Origin: a virus
IMG/VR virus record: IMGVR_UViG_3300006119_000020
Location: 1 to 44,188 of that record
DNA length: 44,188 bases
Reading direction: 5' to 3' (one strand)
The notes under the pieces are model-generated. The model was not told where the DNA came from, did not search any database, and was given only the letters and a program-made list of their open reading frames with translations. Each line of letters begins with the position of its first letter. Position 1 is the stretch's first letter. Below are positions 1-9,700 of this stretch, one piece after another. The position numbers were made by a program, and so were the translations under genes.

Positions 1-27
1 AGCTAAGACTCGCTCTTTCTAATGGGT

Positions 28-73
28 AAAATCGTTCCGGCGTCAACCGGACGGAACTGGACGGAACGATTTT
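28..73. repeat. 12-bp inverted repeat next to att
   Basis: Positions 28-39 (AAAATCGTTCCG) and 62-73 (CGGAACGATTTT) are perfect reverse complements separated by 22 bp. The right half also holds a direct repeat, GGACGGAAC at 49-57 and 59-67. Each arm ends in four or five A/T bases, so it could be a bidirectional terminator for the end of the late minus-strand transcript. It could also be integrase arm-type sites because it lies 18 bp from the tRNA-derived att core. The sequence alone does not decide. Confidence 0.6.
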
Positions 74-91
74 TCTAAGTGATTGATTTTA

Positions 92-136
92 TGGAGCGGG
101 CGAAGGGAATCGAACCCTCGTATACAGCTTGGGAAG
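92..136 (-). other. tRNA-Gly(CCC) 3' half, probable attachment-site core
   Basis: On the minus strand the sequence reads from an anticodon loop TTCCCAA through the T arm (GAGGGTTCGATTCCCTT) to the acceptor end CGCCCGCTCCA, with an encoded CCA. This is the 3' part of a glycine tRNA with anticodon CCC. The 5' half is absent: upstream sequence cannot pair with the anticodon stem or acceptor. A 45-bp tRNA 3' identity segment at the edge of a temperate phage is the classic form of attP/attL/attR for tyrosine integrases. No integrase gene is visible in the window. Confidence 0.8.
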
Positions 137-156
137 TAACCATCACTCATTGTTTT

Positions 157-564
157 TTAACGCTTAGATCCGGCGCTGTTATTCTCAAATGCTTTGCCGC
201 CGCCAGTTAAATTAGGAAAGTTTGGTTGAGGAAATGCGGACTTGTCTGCGGGCTGATCCCGACACTTCAAAGCCATTTCGATGAGGCGATCATTTAAGTC
301 TCTCTCTCGCGTATCACGCAGCGCGATATAGCTATAGATGCGATCATCATTGCGCATCATATACCAGCCGAGCGCGCCAAGGATTGTGAGCAACAAGACG
401 ATCATTGCGATCATGACCGGGTTGATCCGATAAGCCTCGAAGACTTTGCCCGCCACGGTATTAACAGTTCCGCTGCTAACCTGTGGATAACTATCCTGGT
501 CATACCGGGTAGGTTCTGGATAGCTTGTCGGGTAGTTTCTGCGTGGTGGTTGTGGTTTGTCCAT
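157..564 (-). CDS. single-pass membrane protein, lysis region
   Basis: A 135-residue protein with a proline-rich N-terminus of about 48 residues, one strong hydrophobic segment at roughly 50-69 (VMIAMIVLLLTILGALGWYM) and a charged C-terminal domain that starts with an Arg/Asp-rich, probably helical stretch. This topology fits an inner-membrane protein with an outside domain, such as an i-spanin or an accessory holin. It is the last late gene, downstream of the endolysin, which favours a lysis role. No family motif is recognisable, so the function is inferred from position and topology. A stem-loop (573-588) lies just before its start. Confidence 0.65.
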   Translation of the reverse strand: MDKPQPPRRNYPTSYPEPTRYDQDSYPQVSSGTVNTVAGKVFEAYRINPVMIAMIVLLLTILGALGWYMMRNDDRIYSYIALRDTRERDLNDRLIEMALKCRDQPADKSAFPQPNFPNLTGGGKAFENNSAGSKR

Positions 565-572
565 GAGAGTTA

Positions 573-588
573 GGGGGATTGCTCCCCC
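573..588. promoter_or_regulatory. G5/C5 stem-loop before the membrane protein gene
   Basis: GGGGG (573-577) and CCCCC (84-88 of the 500s, i.e. 584-588) can pair around a 6-base loop. On the minus-strand mRNA the purine-rich stretch that could serve as ribosome binding site for the gene ending at 157 is part of this stem, so it may slow translation of that gene. It lacks a following T run, which argues against a terminator. Confidence 0.35.
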
Positions 589-597
589 CTCCCATTA

Positions 598-1326
598 TTA
601 GAAGCCGGTTCCGTAATTTCCCTGACCGCCACCAAATACGCTAGACGTATTCTGAGCAACGCCCTGGATCGTGCCTGGGCCGCTGGCAACAACATTTGAT
701 GATGTTGAGCCAGATACAGTGCCGCTACCCGTAGCGTTAAGATTGCCGGAAAACGTCTGTGTGCCAGCACCAGTTGACGAGCCGCCGAACGTATTGTTCA
801 GAGCCGTGTTCTGTGTCTGACCACTCGTCAGGCCCGTTGTGCCATTGGTTGTCGTAGCAGACGTGCTGCTATTACTTCCAGTGATTGACGCAGGACTTGT
901 CGATCCCGTCGCGCCAGCGGAATTAGTGCCGCTCCCGCTCAGGTTAGTCGTATTGCCAACAGTCGTATTCTGTGTGCCGTTAAGCGACCCAGTGTTCGTT
1001 TGCGACCAAGTTCCGTTGTTGGAGTTGTTGGCGCTGTTTGTGTTGGAGCCGCTAAAAGTCATGCTGCCAGTAATGTTACCAGTAGCATTTCCCGTCAGAG
1101 ACGCCGTGTTGTTGGACGTGCCAACAGCACCAGCCGAACCTTGGTGCGCAGTAGCAGAGTTAAGATTAACAATGCCACCGCCCATTGATGTGAAATTTCC
1201 ACCATTGGAGAAATTTCCACCAGTAGCGCCAGAGCCAGCGTTTACAGGCGCAGGGGCCGTAAATTGCTGTGCATTAGCAGCACCAGCGACAGTCAACCCA
1301 ACTGCCAGGGTTACAAGATATTTCAT
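598..1326 (-). CDS. exported Asn/Ser/Thr/Gly-rich low-complexity protein
   Basis: A 242-residue protein starting with a clear signal peptide (MKYLVTLAVGLTVAGAANA, cleavage probable after AxA). The rest is low-complexity, dominated by N, S, T and G in degenerate repeats such as SGSNTNSANNSNNG and TGNATGNITGS. The second ATG is chosen because AAGGAG sits 7 bases before it; the first ATG is only 1 base from that site. Such composition suggests an extracellular or periplasmic, beta-rich or disordered protein. It lies between another exported protein and the membrane protein. No known family is recognised; a surface or lysogeny-related role is possible but unproven. Confidence 0.7.
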   Translation of the reverse strand: MKYLVTLAVGLTVAGAANAQQFTAPAPVNAGSGATGGNFSNGGNFTSMGGGIVNLNSATAHQGSAGAVGTSNNTASLTGNATGNITGSMTFSGSNTNSANNSNNGTWSQTNTGSLNGTQNTTVGNTTNLSGSGTNSAGATGSTSPASITGSNSSTSATTTNGTTGLTSGQTQNTALNNTFGGSSTGAGTQTFSGNLNATGSGTVSGSTSSNVVASGPGTIQGVAQNTSSVFGGGQGNYGTGF

Positions 1327-1352
1327 GTCCATACTCCTTAAATTAGAGGGAA

Positions 1353-2099
1353 CTACCGCCCTCCCCGGCTAGTGAAAACTGGGACAACCCATTCTCCACT
1401 ATCTGACTTGATTGCCCCAGCGGATCTGGCATGTTTGTCTGAGGGAAACTGTTGCGCTTTAAATGCGTTTCCCTGGCTATCGTAAAATAAATCTTCTATT
1501 TTCTCGCTATCAGTTCTTGTGTCTTGTTCTTGCGCAGCTTCTTTTGCCTGTTCTTCTATTTGCTGTTTTGATTGCTCATTTATATATTTTGCTATCTCGC
1601 CCATGTATTCAGTTTGGCGATGATCGCTGAGTTTCTTTTCTGACGCTTCAATAGTAGGGCAGAAAAGCCCCGCCGCTGCCAACGCACGTGTAATGTCATC
1701 ACGCCCCTGACACAGCAGGACTAAAGCAGCGGTTGCCTGTCCAAGCTGGCTTAACATTCTGGCATTTAATCGGTTTGTGCATTGCTTATCCTCCATTGGG
1801 ATACCGACTGAAACGCCGCCAAGAATAGTGCTGGCTCCAAAGGTCATGCTGCCGAGACAGGTTTCAACGGCGCTAACCGCCATGCCAGGAGCTATCGCGC
1901 CGGGGGCTTGTCTGGGTATCCGACTAATACTGACTGATGGTTGGTTTACGTTTGCCCCAGAATTAACAGCTAAGTCAGTCGTGCTAGTGTTATTTGTCGA
2001 TGCAGCGTTATTGTTGGCTTGGCTATATGCGGGTGTTGTAACAAAAAATAATAACGCAGCTGCGACAACGCTACGCAGAACCATAATCATTGTCGGCAT
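1353..2099 (-). CDS. exported protein of unknown function, coiled-coil C-terminal half
   Basis: About 248 residues from an ATG at 2099; a longer frame opens at 2135. The N-terminus has a hydrophobic export signal ending in TPAYSQA. Four cysteines in the mature part (in SAVETCLG, DKQCTNR, VLLCQGR and LFCPTI) could form disulfides in the periplasm. A Glu/Gln/Lys-rich stretch near residues 160-205 looks like coiled coil (EQSKQQIEEQAKEAAQEQ). The start lies inside the end of the endolysin gene (29 bp overlap), which suggests translational coupling. Position between endolysin and a second exported protein hints at lysis or superinfection functions. No family recognised. Confidence 0.65.
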   Translation of the reverse strand: MPTMIMVLRSVVAAALLFFVTTPAYSQANNNAASTNNTSTTDLAVNSGANVNQPSVSISRIPRQAPGAIAPGMAVSAVETCLGSMTFGASTILGGVSVGIPMEDKQCTNRLNARMLSQLGQATAALVLLCQGRDDITRALAAAGLFCPTIEASEKKLSDHRQTEYMGEIAKYINEQSKQQIEEQAKEAAQEQDTRTDSEKIEDLFYDSQGNAFKAQQFPSDKHARSAGAIKSDSGEWVVPVFTSRGGR

Positions 2100-2841
2100 A
2101 GGCCATCTCTGGGCCATACTCATCGTGAGGCTCATCCATTGGATCTAACTCCGATACTTGATTTGGCTCGTCAGTGAGTTCCTCGCCTGGATAAACCAGC
2201 GCAAGGATCGCCTCTCTTACTTCCTCATCCTCACGCAACGCAGCCAACAACCATGCGCGGAAATCTGCCGTCGCCGCTTCTGGAACTGGCGCTGGCGTTG
2301 GTTGTTTTTGCTCGGCAGCTAATAGCGCCTCACGGAACTTCTCAGCGTAGCCAGCAATCAATTGAGCGCGATCTGTGCCGTTAATAATACGGCGCGCACC
2401 AACGTAATCTCTGCGGCCATTGCCAATGTAATCGGACAATTTCTTGCCAGTAAAAGCCCCTTCTGCCATGCCCTCAAACGTGGCGCGCAAAGCAATCGGC
2501 CAGCTCAATCCATCCTCGATTGAGCTAATCCCCCATCGTTTCCAGTTTGCAGCCCATGTTACTTGAACAAGGCCGACGCCAATATAGGGATAATATTTCT
2601 TTGACCTTAGATATTGCTGGCCACCGCCCTCTTTTATGGGGCGCATAACTTTGCCAGTTTCGTGATAGATTGTTGCCAGAATATACGCCAACTCTGCGAG
2701 CTGGATCTTCCATCTGTTTTTTGAATATTCATCTTCCCAACATTTAATGATCCGCTCCATCCCATCGACCTGACCCTTAGTCAGGCCGTTAGGAAATAAC
2801 GTCTTACGGACAGCGGAAAAGAAGACGGCGAGATCAATCAT
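2071..2841 (-). CDS. endolysin, chitinase-like (GH19 type) muramidase
   Basis: 256 residues. The N-terminal domain (about 1-170) has the GH19/lysozyme-like pattern seen in phage endolysins: YILATIYHETG with the probable catalytic Glu61, a second acidic residue Glu71 in RPIKEGGG, then YYPYIGVGLVQVTW, which matches the substrate-cleft G-x-G-x-x-Q-x-T-W signature. The last 80 residues are an acidic, proline-containing extension without a recognisable domain. It should cleave the peptidoglycan glycan backbone during lysis. No signal peptide is seen, so it would need a holin or spanin partner; the membrane protein at 157-564 is a candidate. It directly follows the tail-collar genes. Confidence 0.88.
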   Translation of the reverse strand: MIDLAVFFSAVRKTLFPNGLTKGQVDGMERIIKCWEDEYSKNRWKIQLAELAYILATIYHETGKVMRPIKEGGGQQYLRSKKYYPYIGVGLVQVTWAANWKRWGISSIEDGLSWPIALRATFEGMAEGAFTGKKLSDYIGNGRRDYVGARRIINGTDRAQLIAGYAEKFREALLAAEQKQPTPAPVPEAATADFRAWLLAALREDEEVREAILALVYPGEELTDEPNQVSELDPMDEPHDEYGPEMAYADNDYGSA

Positions 2842-2842
2842 G

Positions 2843-3427
2843 CTAGGTCTTTATGCAGGGCAACAAGGCGACGTTCTTGGGGCGCGTTTCATTACCGCCA
2901 TTTACGGCTATTGAAATGCCTGTGTCGGATCCGCGAGTAAACAATTCTCCATATGCGTTGGCATAAATGCCACACGCTATATAGTCAGGATCATTGTTCG
3001 CGCCGTTACTGCCAGATTGAGACGCTTTATGATGAGCATGACCGGGATCATTAACGCCGTGACCATGACTTTCAAAAGCATCATCTTGGAATGAACCAAA
3101 CACGCGCGCAGGATCTACGTTCTTTCCATCATCCCAGCCACGGATAAAGTTTGCGCGTAAATCCGGGACGTTAAAATTTGTGGCGTCACCTCCAAACGTG
3201 TCGCCTATAGCGGCATGTAAGTTTGGATAAGTTGCAATCGGATGTGACGACCCATCGCAAACCAGCCATCCGGCAGGTGGCGTTTGCATAGCGTAATACA
3301 TGACAGCGCCGGGGGCAGCGCCGCCGCTTGTAGGGCTATAGAAATCAACAGAGCCATCTGCATTAAGCGTCAGATTGTTTTCTTGGCTCGACGGATGTTT
3401 GATGATTGTGGTTTGCAGTTCAGACAT
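2843..3427 (-). CDS. tail-collar domain fibre protein
   Basis: 194 residues. The N-terminal 35 residues contain the short motif LTLNADGSVDF, shared with the neighbour at 3427-4005 (IKLNGDGSVVF). Residues about 40-100 form a phage tail collar domain: PPAGWLVCDGSSHP, then PNLHAAIGDTFGGD and FNVPDLRANFIRGWD. The C-terminus is His/Gly rich (HGHGVNDPGHAHH, possible metal-binding trimer axis) and ends in the usual NVALLPCIK. Such proteins form trimeric fibre tips or short fibres. Start and upstream stop share one base. It is a paralogue of the protein at 4014-4610. Confidence 0.82.
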   Translation of the reverse strand: MSELQTTIIKHPSSQENNLTLNADGSVDFYSPTSGGAAPGAVMYYAMQTPPAGWLVCDGSSHPIATYPNLHAAIGDTFGGDATNFNVPDLRANFIRGWDDGKNVDPARVFGSFQDDAFESHGHGVNDPGHAHHKASQSGSNGANNDPDYIACGIYANAYGELFTRGSDTGISIAVNGGNETRPKNVALLPCIKT

Positions 3428-4005
3428 TATAGCCCCCAGATCACGCTATATTGACCAGTGCATTGAGTAGAACCATCAACGCCGACAACGCGAATACTGT
3501 AATTATTTGTTGGCTTTGTTACCGCGCCCATCAATGCCCTGCCCGCTGTAACAACATTGGCGACTTTTGTGTGGCATGTAACAAGACCACTTGCGGCCCA
3601 AACAGTGCTGGCCTCAAATTTTTCAAACCTTACATTTCCAGCAAGGGGAAACTGATAAAATCCATAAAACGCTATTCCTTGATAAAATTGTCCAGATCCA
3701 CTTCCGAGGCCGTCAGCAAAAAATGTAGATACGCAGTTATAATTATTATTTAGAAACCCTCCATCAAACCCAAGCTGAATACAAAACGCAGTCGACGGAT
3801 GAGCAACGTCAAACAAACTTACGCTTATCATGCGCGCGTCAGGCGATATTCCATTAAAAGGCTGCGAAGCATCTATTGGCGTGGGCGAATGATAAAACTG
3901 TGTTGGCAAAGGTTCCTCAAACACGACAGAACCATCGCCATTCAGCTTTATGTTTTGCTGGGTATCGCGCCCAATTATCCCACTACCGCTTAGTGTGACA
4001 GCCAT
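3427..4005 (-). CDS. fibre-associated structural protein
   Basis: 192 residues, no named domain recognised. The first 40 residues include IKLNGDGSVVFEEPLP, similar to the N-terminus of the collar protein encoded next, so both may attach to the same virion component by a shared N-terminal peptide. The remainder is Gly, aromatic and beta-strand rich (QFYQGIAFYGFYQFPLAGNVRF) and ends in YSVIWGL, like a small receptor-binding beta domain. It lies between two collar paralogues in the tail fibre block and is coupled to the next gene by a one-base overlap. Role in host recognition is inferred from position. Confidence 0.65.
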   Translation of the reverse strand: MAVTLSGSGIIGRDTQQNIKLNGDGSVVFEEPLPTQFYHSPTPIDASQPFNGISPDARMISVSLFDVAHPSTAFCIQLGFDGGFLNNNYNCVSTFFADGLGSGSGQFYQGIAFYGFYQFPLAGNVRFEKFEASTVWAASGLVTCHTKVANVVTAGRALMGAVTKPTNNYSIRVVGVDGSTQCTGQYSVIWGL

Positions 4006-4013
4006 TGTGAACC

Positions 4014-4610
4014 TCAGTATTTAATGATGGGAAGAAGGGCGACGTTAACTGGCCTATTTTCTGGCGCAGTTGGAACAACGCGAGAAGCGTCAAATTCAAG
4101 AAGATTAGGCGAAGGATTAGCTGTTTCTGCCGCCGCAGAGTTGCCACCACCAATTAAATAAAATGCTCCTGTGCCGCCATCAAAACAATTTCTGTTACTT
4201 TGCTGACCAACGCTACCCGTTATATTTCTAATCGCGTCTCCTTGCGCTGAACCAAAACCTCTACCGGGATCAACACCGCGCCCATCATCCCATCCGCGTA
4301 TGAACTCGCCGCGCAAATCTGGGACATTAAAGTTTGTTGCATCGCCGCCAAACGTATTGCCGATTGCAGCATGTAAATTAGGATATGTTGCAATAGGATG
4401 AGATGACCCATTGCATATTAACCAACCGTCAGGCGCAGCTGGATACGCTCCGAAAACAACAGTGCCGCTTGGAATACCAGTCGTAACGCCAACGATGGCT
4501 AATTCACCGCTAACGGTTGGCATCTTAACAGTTGTCGTATTCGGGCTATCATTTGATACAAGTATCGCCTTGCCGCCCTGTGCATTTACAAGTCCAACCG
4601 CGCTAACCAT
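4014..4610 (-). CDS. tail-collar domain fibre protein, paralogue
   Basis: 198 residues. After a 45-residue N-terminal part, a tail collar domain follows (AAPDGWLICNGSSHP, PNLHAAIGNTFGGD, FNVPDLRGEFIRGWD) and the protein ends in NRPVNVALLPIIKY. Its collar core is nearly identical in amino acids to that of the gene at 2843-3427 but the DNA differs at many third positions, so the copies have been kept by selection on protein. The N-terminal and the middle distal parts differ, which fits two tips with different targets or one nested assembly. It directly follows the collagen-like fibre gene. Confidence 0.82.
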   Translation of the reverse strand: MVSAVGLVNAQGGKAILVSNDSPNTTTVKMPTVSGELAIVGVTTGIPSGTVVFGAYPAAPDGWLICNGSSHPIATYPNLHAAIGNTFGGDATNFNVPDLRGEFIRGWDDGRGVDPGRGFGSAQGDAIRNITGSVGQQSNRNCFDGGTGAFYLIGGGNSAAAETANPSPNLLEFDASRVVPTAPENRPVNVALLPIIKY

Positions 4611-4619
4611 TGCCGCCTC

Positions 4620-6695
4620 TTAAATGATTGTCCAAACGCTGCCGCTCGGTATCTCAACCGTAACGCCATCGTTGATTTTCACAGGCCCAAATGTGCCAGC
4701 GTTTTTACTGTCAGGAATTATGTATGAGTGCGCGACGACAAGATCGTTGAGGAAGAACACCTCATCACCGCCAGCGCCAGTTGCACCACCGCCACCGCCT
4801 TGACCGCCGGGAAGGTTTTTCAGCAACGAGCCATCAACTGCGGGAAGACGCGCAGCTTCATCTAATTGCACAACATTGTTCGGCAGCTCGCCAGCATCTA
4901 ATATCGCGGCAGTTCCAAGATTAAGGTTCTCACGCGCAAGGCCAGCATTGGTTAAGTCAGAAAGGTTTGCGTCTTTCTTTAATGAATTAACGTCAGGCGG
5001 TCCCTCTGGGCCAACAGGCCCCTCTTTTCCGGGCGGGCCGGGTTCTCCTTGCGGGCCGCGCTCTCCGACATCGCCGTCTTTTCCCGGCGGCCCAGCAACG
5101 CCCTGCGGTCCCTCTTTTCCTTGCGGGCCAACGATACGACCAGCGTTAATCCAGCCATCAACCTCAAAACCGGGGCTATTAGTGAAGATATAAAGATTGC
5201 CAGTATTCTGTGGTTGCTGTGTGCCGTTGTAAATAAGCGCATCGTTAGCGGCGAACTGAATATCAGCCGGAGGTTTACCGGGACCATCAAAGTCTTTCGG
5301 GATTAAACCATTGGCTGGCAGCTCGTCAGGTGTGCGATTAACAAACTCACCCTTAGCTTGGCCTGTAGATCCGGGAGGACCGCGATCACCGTCCCGGCCT
5401 TGTATTCCTTGCTCGCCGGGAGGACCACGCTCGCCGGGGTCTCCGGGAGCGCCATCTGCGCCATCATTTCCGCGAGGCCCTTCGGGACCACGAACACCCT
5501 GTATTCCCGGCTCGCCAGCGGGGCCGGGCGGTCCTTGCACATGACCAGAATTAACCCAACCAGAAAGGTTATATTCATTGGCCGTAACATAAACCCAGAT
5601 GTCGCCCGTTGGCGTGTAGATCAAACCATCATTATAGGCGACTTGATATGACTTCGGCGGTTTACCGGGGCCATCAAAGTTAGCAGGGATTAATCCGCTT
5701 GGCGGCAATTCTGACGGCGTGGCAGTAGAGAAACTACCCGTTACCGTTGCAAACTCTCCGGGCGGTCCTTGAACACCAGCGGGACCAGCAACGCCCTGCA
5801 ATCCCTGCACACCCTGCGGCCCAACCTGTCCGTCAAATCCGCGAGGCCCTGTCTCGCCCTTAGGTCCGCGCACACCTTGCGGGCCAGCAACAGCGCCAAG
5901 GTTTGCCCATGTTGACGGCGCATCGCCAGCTTTAAAGGTAACAGTCGTGCGATTGATTAAATCGCCAACGTAAGAATAGACATGATAATTATATGCCGCA
6001 CCAAAGACGACAGCTTCTCCGGGTCTGAATTGAACATCCTGCGGAGGAATACCGGGGCTATCAAAGTTCTTTGGAATTAAGCCATCAGCGGGAAGATCGC
6101 TTGGAGTTTTATTAGCAACCGCAAAACGTAAATCTGCCGTTTGGCCCGGAGGTCCAGAATTTCCCTGCGCTCCTTCTGGTCCGACCTCGCCCGGCTCGCC
6201 GCGCGGCCCGTCTTGGCCCTGCAATCCTTGGACGCCTTGCGGCCCAACTAATCCGTCTTTTCCCTGCGGGCCCTGTGGTCCGGGTGGTCCAGCGGGAATA
6301 TTGTTTATGCGCGTATAGGCTTCGCGCAACGCTGTGACGACATAACCGTTTTCATAATTATATTCACGGCGCGATATGCCAGAAGCAGTCGGCATAACAA
6401 GTTGTCGAGGGCGTATGACGCCGACAACTTCAATTTTTGTAAATGCTGGAACCGGAGAGACAAAATTAATCTGCGCATCAGTTAATGGTTGCGGTAATGA
6501 TGCAAGGTCTTGGCCGCTTTTAGATGATAAAGTCCAAACATTCGGGTTCTGATCCAACCCGTTAAATCTTACGAGAAGATCCTCCGCACCGCCGTAAACT
6601 GGATAAGGGACATCAACAAAAGAAACTGGTCCCGTATTCGTGTAAACAGCAATTCGGTCGGCATCTGCTACTGGCGGGACGGGTGGTAAGGACAT
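4620..6695 (-). CDS. collagen-like tail fibre with T7-type N-terminal attachment domain
   Basis: 691 residues. Residues about 1-135 resemble the T7 gp17 N-terminal domain ([13 protein letters not shown], ... [14 protein letters not shown], then REYNYE), which docks fibres to the tail. Four Gly-X-Y collagen stretches follow (about 138-187, 268-313, 383-445, 520-567), separated by three related globular modules that begin [32 protein letters not shown] and [16 protein letters not shown]. The C-terminal 120 residues include a Gly-rich hinge and a beta-rich end. Collagen repeats imply a homotrimer. It lies directly after the internal virion protein genes, as the T7 fibre gene lies after gp16. Host adsorption is the expected role. 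Confidence 0.85.
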   Translation of the reverse strand: MSLPPVPPVADADRIAVYTNTGPVSFVDVPYPVYGGAEDLLVRFNGLDQNPNVWTLSSKSGQDLASLPQPLTDAQINFVSPVPAFTKIEVVGVIRPRQLVMPTASGISRREYNYENGYVVTALREAYTRINNIPAGPPGPQGPQGKDGLVGPQGVQGLQGQDGPRGEPGEVGPEGAQGNSGPPGQTADLRFAVANKTPSDLPADGLIPKNFDSPGIPPQDVQFRPGEAVVFGAAYNYHVYSYVGDLINRTTVTFKAGDAPSTWANLGAVAGPQGVRGPKGETGPRGFDGQVGPQGVQGLQGVAGPAGVQGPPGEFATVTGSFSTATPSELPPSGLIPANFDGPGKPPKSYQVAYNDGLIYTPTGDIWVYVTANEYNLSGWVNSGHVQGPPGPAGEPGIQGVRGPEGPRGNDGADGAPGDPGERGPPGEQGIQGRDGDRGPPGSTGQAKGEFVNRTPDELPANGLIPKDFDGPGKPPADIQFAANDALIYNGTQQPQNTGNLYIFTNSPGFEVDGWINAGRIVGPQGKEGPQGVAGPPGKDGDVGERGPQGEPGPPGKEGPVGPEGPPDVNSLKKDANLSDLTNAGLARENLNLGTAAILDAGELPNNVVQLDEAARLPAVDGSLLKNLPGGQGGGGGATGAGGDEVFFLNDLVVAHSYIIPDSKNAGTFGPVKINDGVTVEIPSGSVWTII

Positions 6696-6757
6696 GCTTC
6701 TCTCTCTTGATTACCGAGACAAAAAAGCAGTCATTCACCCCAGATTAAACGCACCGA

Positions 6758-9700
6758 CTAATAGCCCCAATTTTCCATCATGGTCTTTTGTTTCTTAGTC
6801 GGCTTAACATCTGCGCCACTAACCGCCGCAGCTTCGCCTAAATCATACAAAGGCCAAGCAAGGAAATGATTTTGCCCCGGCATCATCTTTCTAAGATTGT
6901 GATACGTCGAGCCAGTAGCGTTTCCTGACGCCGCATCTATCGCAGCATTAATACCATTGCCAACAAGACCAAAGGCTGGACCCATTACAGCTTGAATTTG
7001 TGTCCTATCGCCAGCGCGCATATATGGGCTATCAACGCCAGCCAATCTCCAAGCGTCTAACCTGCCATTTGTTGCAGATGAAAACTGCTTGTTGATGTCG
7101 CTATAGATCGGCGCAAATGACGCAAGATCGGAAACCTCTTTGATGACCTGCATTGGATCATCTGGAAATTCCTCGCCTCGATCCATCTTCTGCAAGTAAA
7201 GGGCTAATGTCCCTAAGCCGCCAGCCCATAAATAACCGCCGAGCAGCTTCATATTAAGATTCTGCATGTTCGACGTAGCCATGATTTCATGTGCGCGCCA
7301 AGCATAGCTTTTGAACTGGAACACAGGAGCGAGCAGTTTGTGGCTTGTCCAGATAGGAGCTGTAGCAACCCCCGGAGTCATAACAATCGTGTTACCCTCA
7401 CGGCGCATCGCCATCTTAAAATAACGCTTGGCTTCTTGCGCCTCTGGCGTCATGTCCCACTTGTCTATATTGGCGAACCTAAAGCCAATGTTGAGATTGT
7501 CGGCAGCATGTTTCTCATACTGGCGACCAATTTCCTTGGCGACATCAACCGGAATGTTGGCGTCAAAAAGTCTTTGCAAGTCCTCTGCGGTATGGGCGCC
7601 ATTAGCGACACGCTGCGCGGCCTCTCCAAAGACGCGCGTTGCCGCAGTAACACCCCATGATTTCATCGCATCGGTCCAAGGCATTAGACCGTTGAGGATC
7701 ATGTAGCGGCTTGTTCCATAGGCAAGTGACTTGGAAAAAGGATTGCCCGGACCCTGCACAATCTCTGGCAACTGAGCCCGCATAAGGGTCATCGCCGTTT
7801 CTATACCAAGACCAAATTCTTTTGCTTGGCGTCGAACTTCAGCGTCATACATCCCCGGCTTCATTTGAGCCAAAGCTCTAATCATTGGGAAGTATTGATG
7901 TTTAAATACGTTGCCAAGACCCCAACGCAATGACGCAGCGCCGCCAGCGTCAACGACTGAGGAGAGAACGGCGCGACCTAGAGACGCAACCGTAGAAATG
8001 CTCTGCATGTCTCTGGCAAAACCAGCGGCCATGTTGGTGGTCATGTCAGGCGTATAGCCATGAATACCGCGCAACCGCTCAGCAACAACAGTCAACTGAT
8101 CTTTGTCGATCTTTTGCTGTGCGGAATAATTATTAATCAACCTCAAATGTTGTTCTTTACTTATTTCACCGTCCTCTAAGCGTTGATTTGCCGCTCTTTT
8201 AAGGTCGAGGTATTCATTATCGATAAGAGACTTTCTCTCAGCGAGATCAAGACTACCCATTTTTTCAGCAAAGATAACGTCAGTTGGAACAGTCCTTGAC
8301 CATGACGCCATAACGTCGCGCATGTCTGACTTTAGAAACTTAGATTTTTGATCGAAAGGAATTGGAACAGTTCTACCCCTAAAGCCGCCGCGCAGCTCTG
8401 GATCTGCTTGATACACAGGGCCATGATTTGCTTTGTCGCCATCATAGTTAAGTCGGTTATTAGATGAATATCTAATATCGTCAGCAATCTCGTTGGCTTG
8501 TTTTAGAAGATTATTGTCTAATTCTTTGCCAGTTAGATCGAGGTCTGTTCTGCGCATGACGCGACGAGCAAAAGATTCCACGGCTTGGTCAGCAGTCGTA
8601 AGACGCTCACCGCGACCTTGATACGTTCCTTCTTCGATCTTTGCGTTACGCTCTGCCTCGGCCTCAGCTCTTGCAGCCAAAGCTGCCTTTGCTTCTTTGT
8701 TGCTTTTGCCAACCCATTCACCGACATGCTTTTCAAGCAACTCGCGCATATTGTTGTTGTGGCCTATTTCCTCGGATAGTTTTCTTTTAGCCTCATCAAC
8801 TGTAGCAATATGGGCCGACTCTTTATTGGCCAATGTATTGCCACGGTTTCTAATCTCAGTCTCAAATACAGCGCCACCCTTGGCGAGATCGCCGCGAGAA
8901 GCCATAAGGTTTGTTATGTCGTTTCTATTCTTTTTGATTGCCTTGGTATAAGGCGCAATCTCTTTTCTGATCTTTGCAGCTTGAGCCCTTAACGCTTTTA
9001 AGGTCGCCGCATCTGGCATTGAATTAGCGAGCTTGGCATTTTCAGACGCCCCTCTAATGCCGCCCTTTGCTGACTCAATTAAAGAGTCAATGTGATTAAC
9101 TAAATCTTCAGCGCCAGCAACATGCTCAAACGCAGACTTGGTGTTTTTAAGTCTAGCGTTTGCATTGATGAGATCGAATATCTGGCTCTCTACTTCTTTG
9201 ATATGAGGTAGACTGTCTTTCTCAGCGCCAATCTTTGTTCTAAGAGCCTCAAGTTTATTTAGCTGCGGCTGAATAGAATCGGTTAATTTCCTGACATTAG
9301 CGCGAGCTGTATCAATCGGCGCGCTTAGATCAGCCGATCGCGCATAGGCAAACTTGTTAAAGCGCCTGACTTCTTCTTGCTGAATAGCGAGCTTGTCGAG
9401 ATTTTCCTGACCACCATCGATGATTTTGTTTAATGTCTCGATAAACTCATCAGATGATTTTAATGCGTTATGATAAAGGCTGATCTTTTCACGCGATGCG
9501 ACCTGAGCCTCATGTTGAGACTTGAGGCTTTTGTAAAACATATCAATAAAACCAGTAGGGTTTTTATCGATTTTTACAGGGTCGTATATGTGCGGCGCAT
9601 ATGTTTCTGCACCCATAGGGCTACCAAGCTCATCAGCTAACAGCTTAGACCCGTCATTCATCGTGACTTTTTGAGCGCGTTGCTGCCAATCACTAAAGAT

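Noticed and set aside
481-490. Perfect DnaA box (TTATCCACA on the minus strand)
   Set aside because: A single 9-mer inside a coding region; one by chance is plausible and no cluster is present, so I do not call an origin there.
839-1372. 177-codon plus-strand frame opposite the exported low-complexity protein
   Set aside because: Val/Leu/Pro-rich shadow of the N/S/T/G-rich gene; the minus-strand frame has a signal peptide and a ribosome site.
5311-5544. Plus-strand Pro/Gly frames opposite the collagen-like fibre
   Set aside because: Gly-X-Y codons read backwards give Pro-rich frames; the true gene is on the minus strand.
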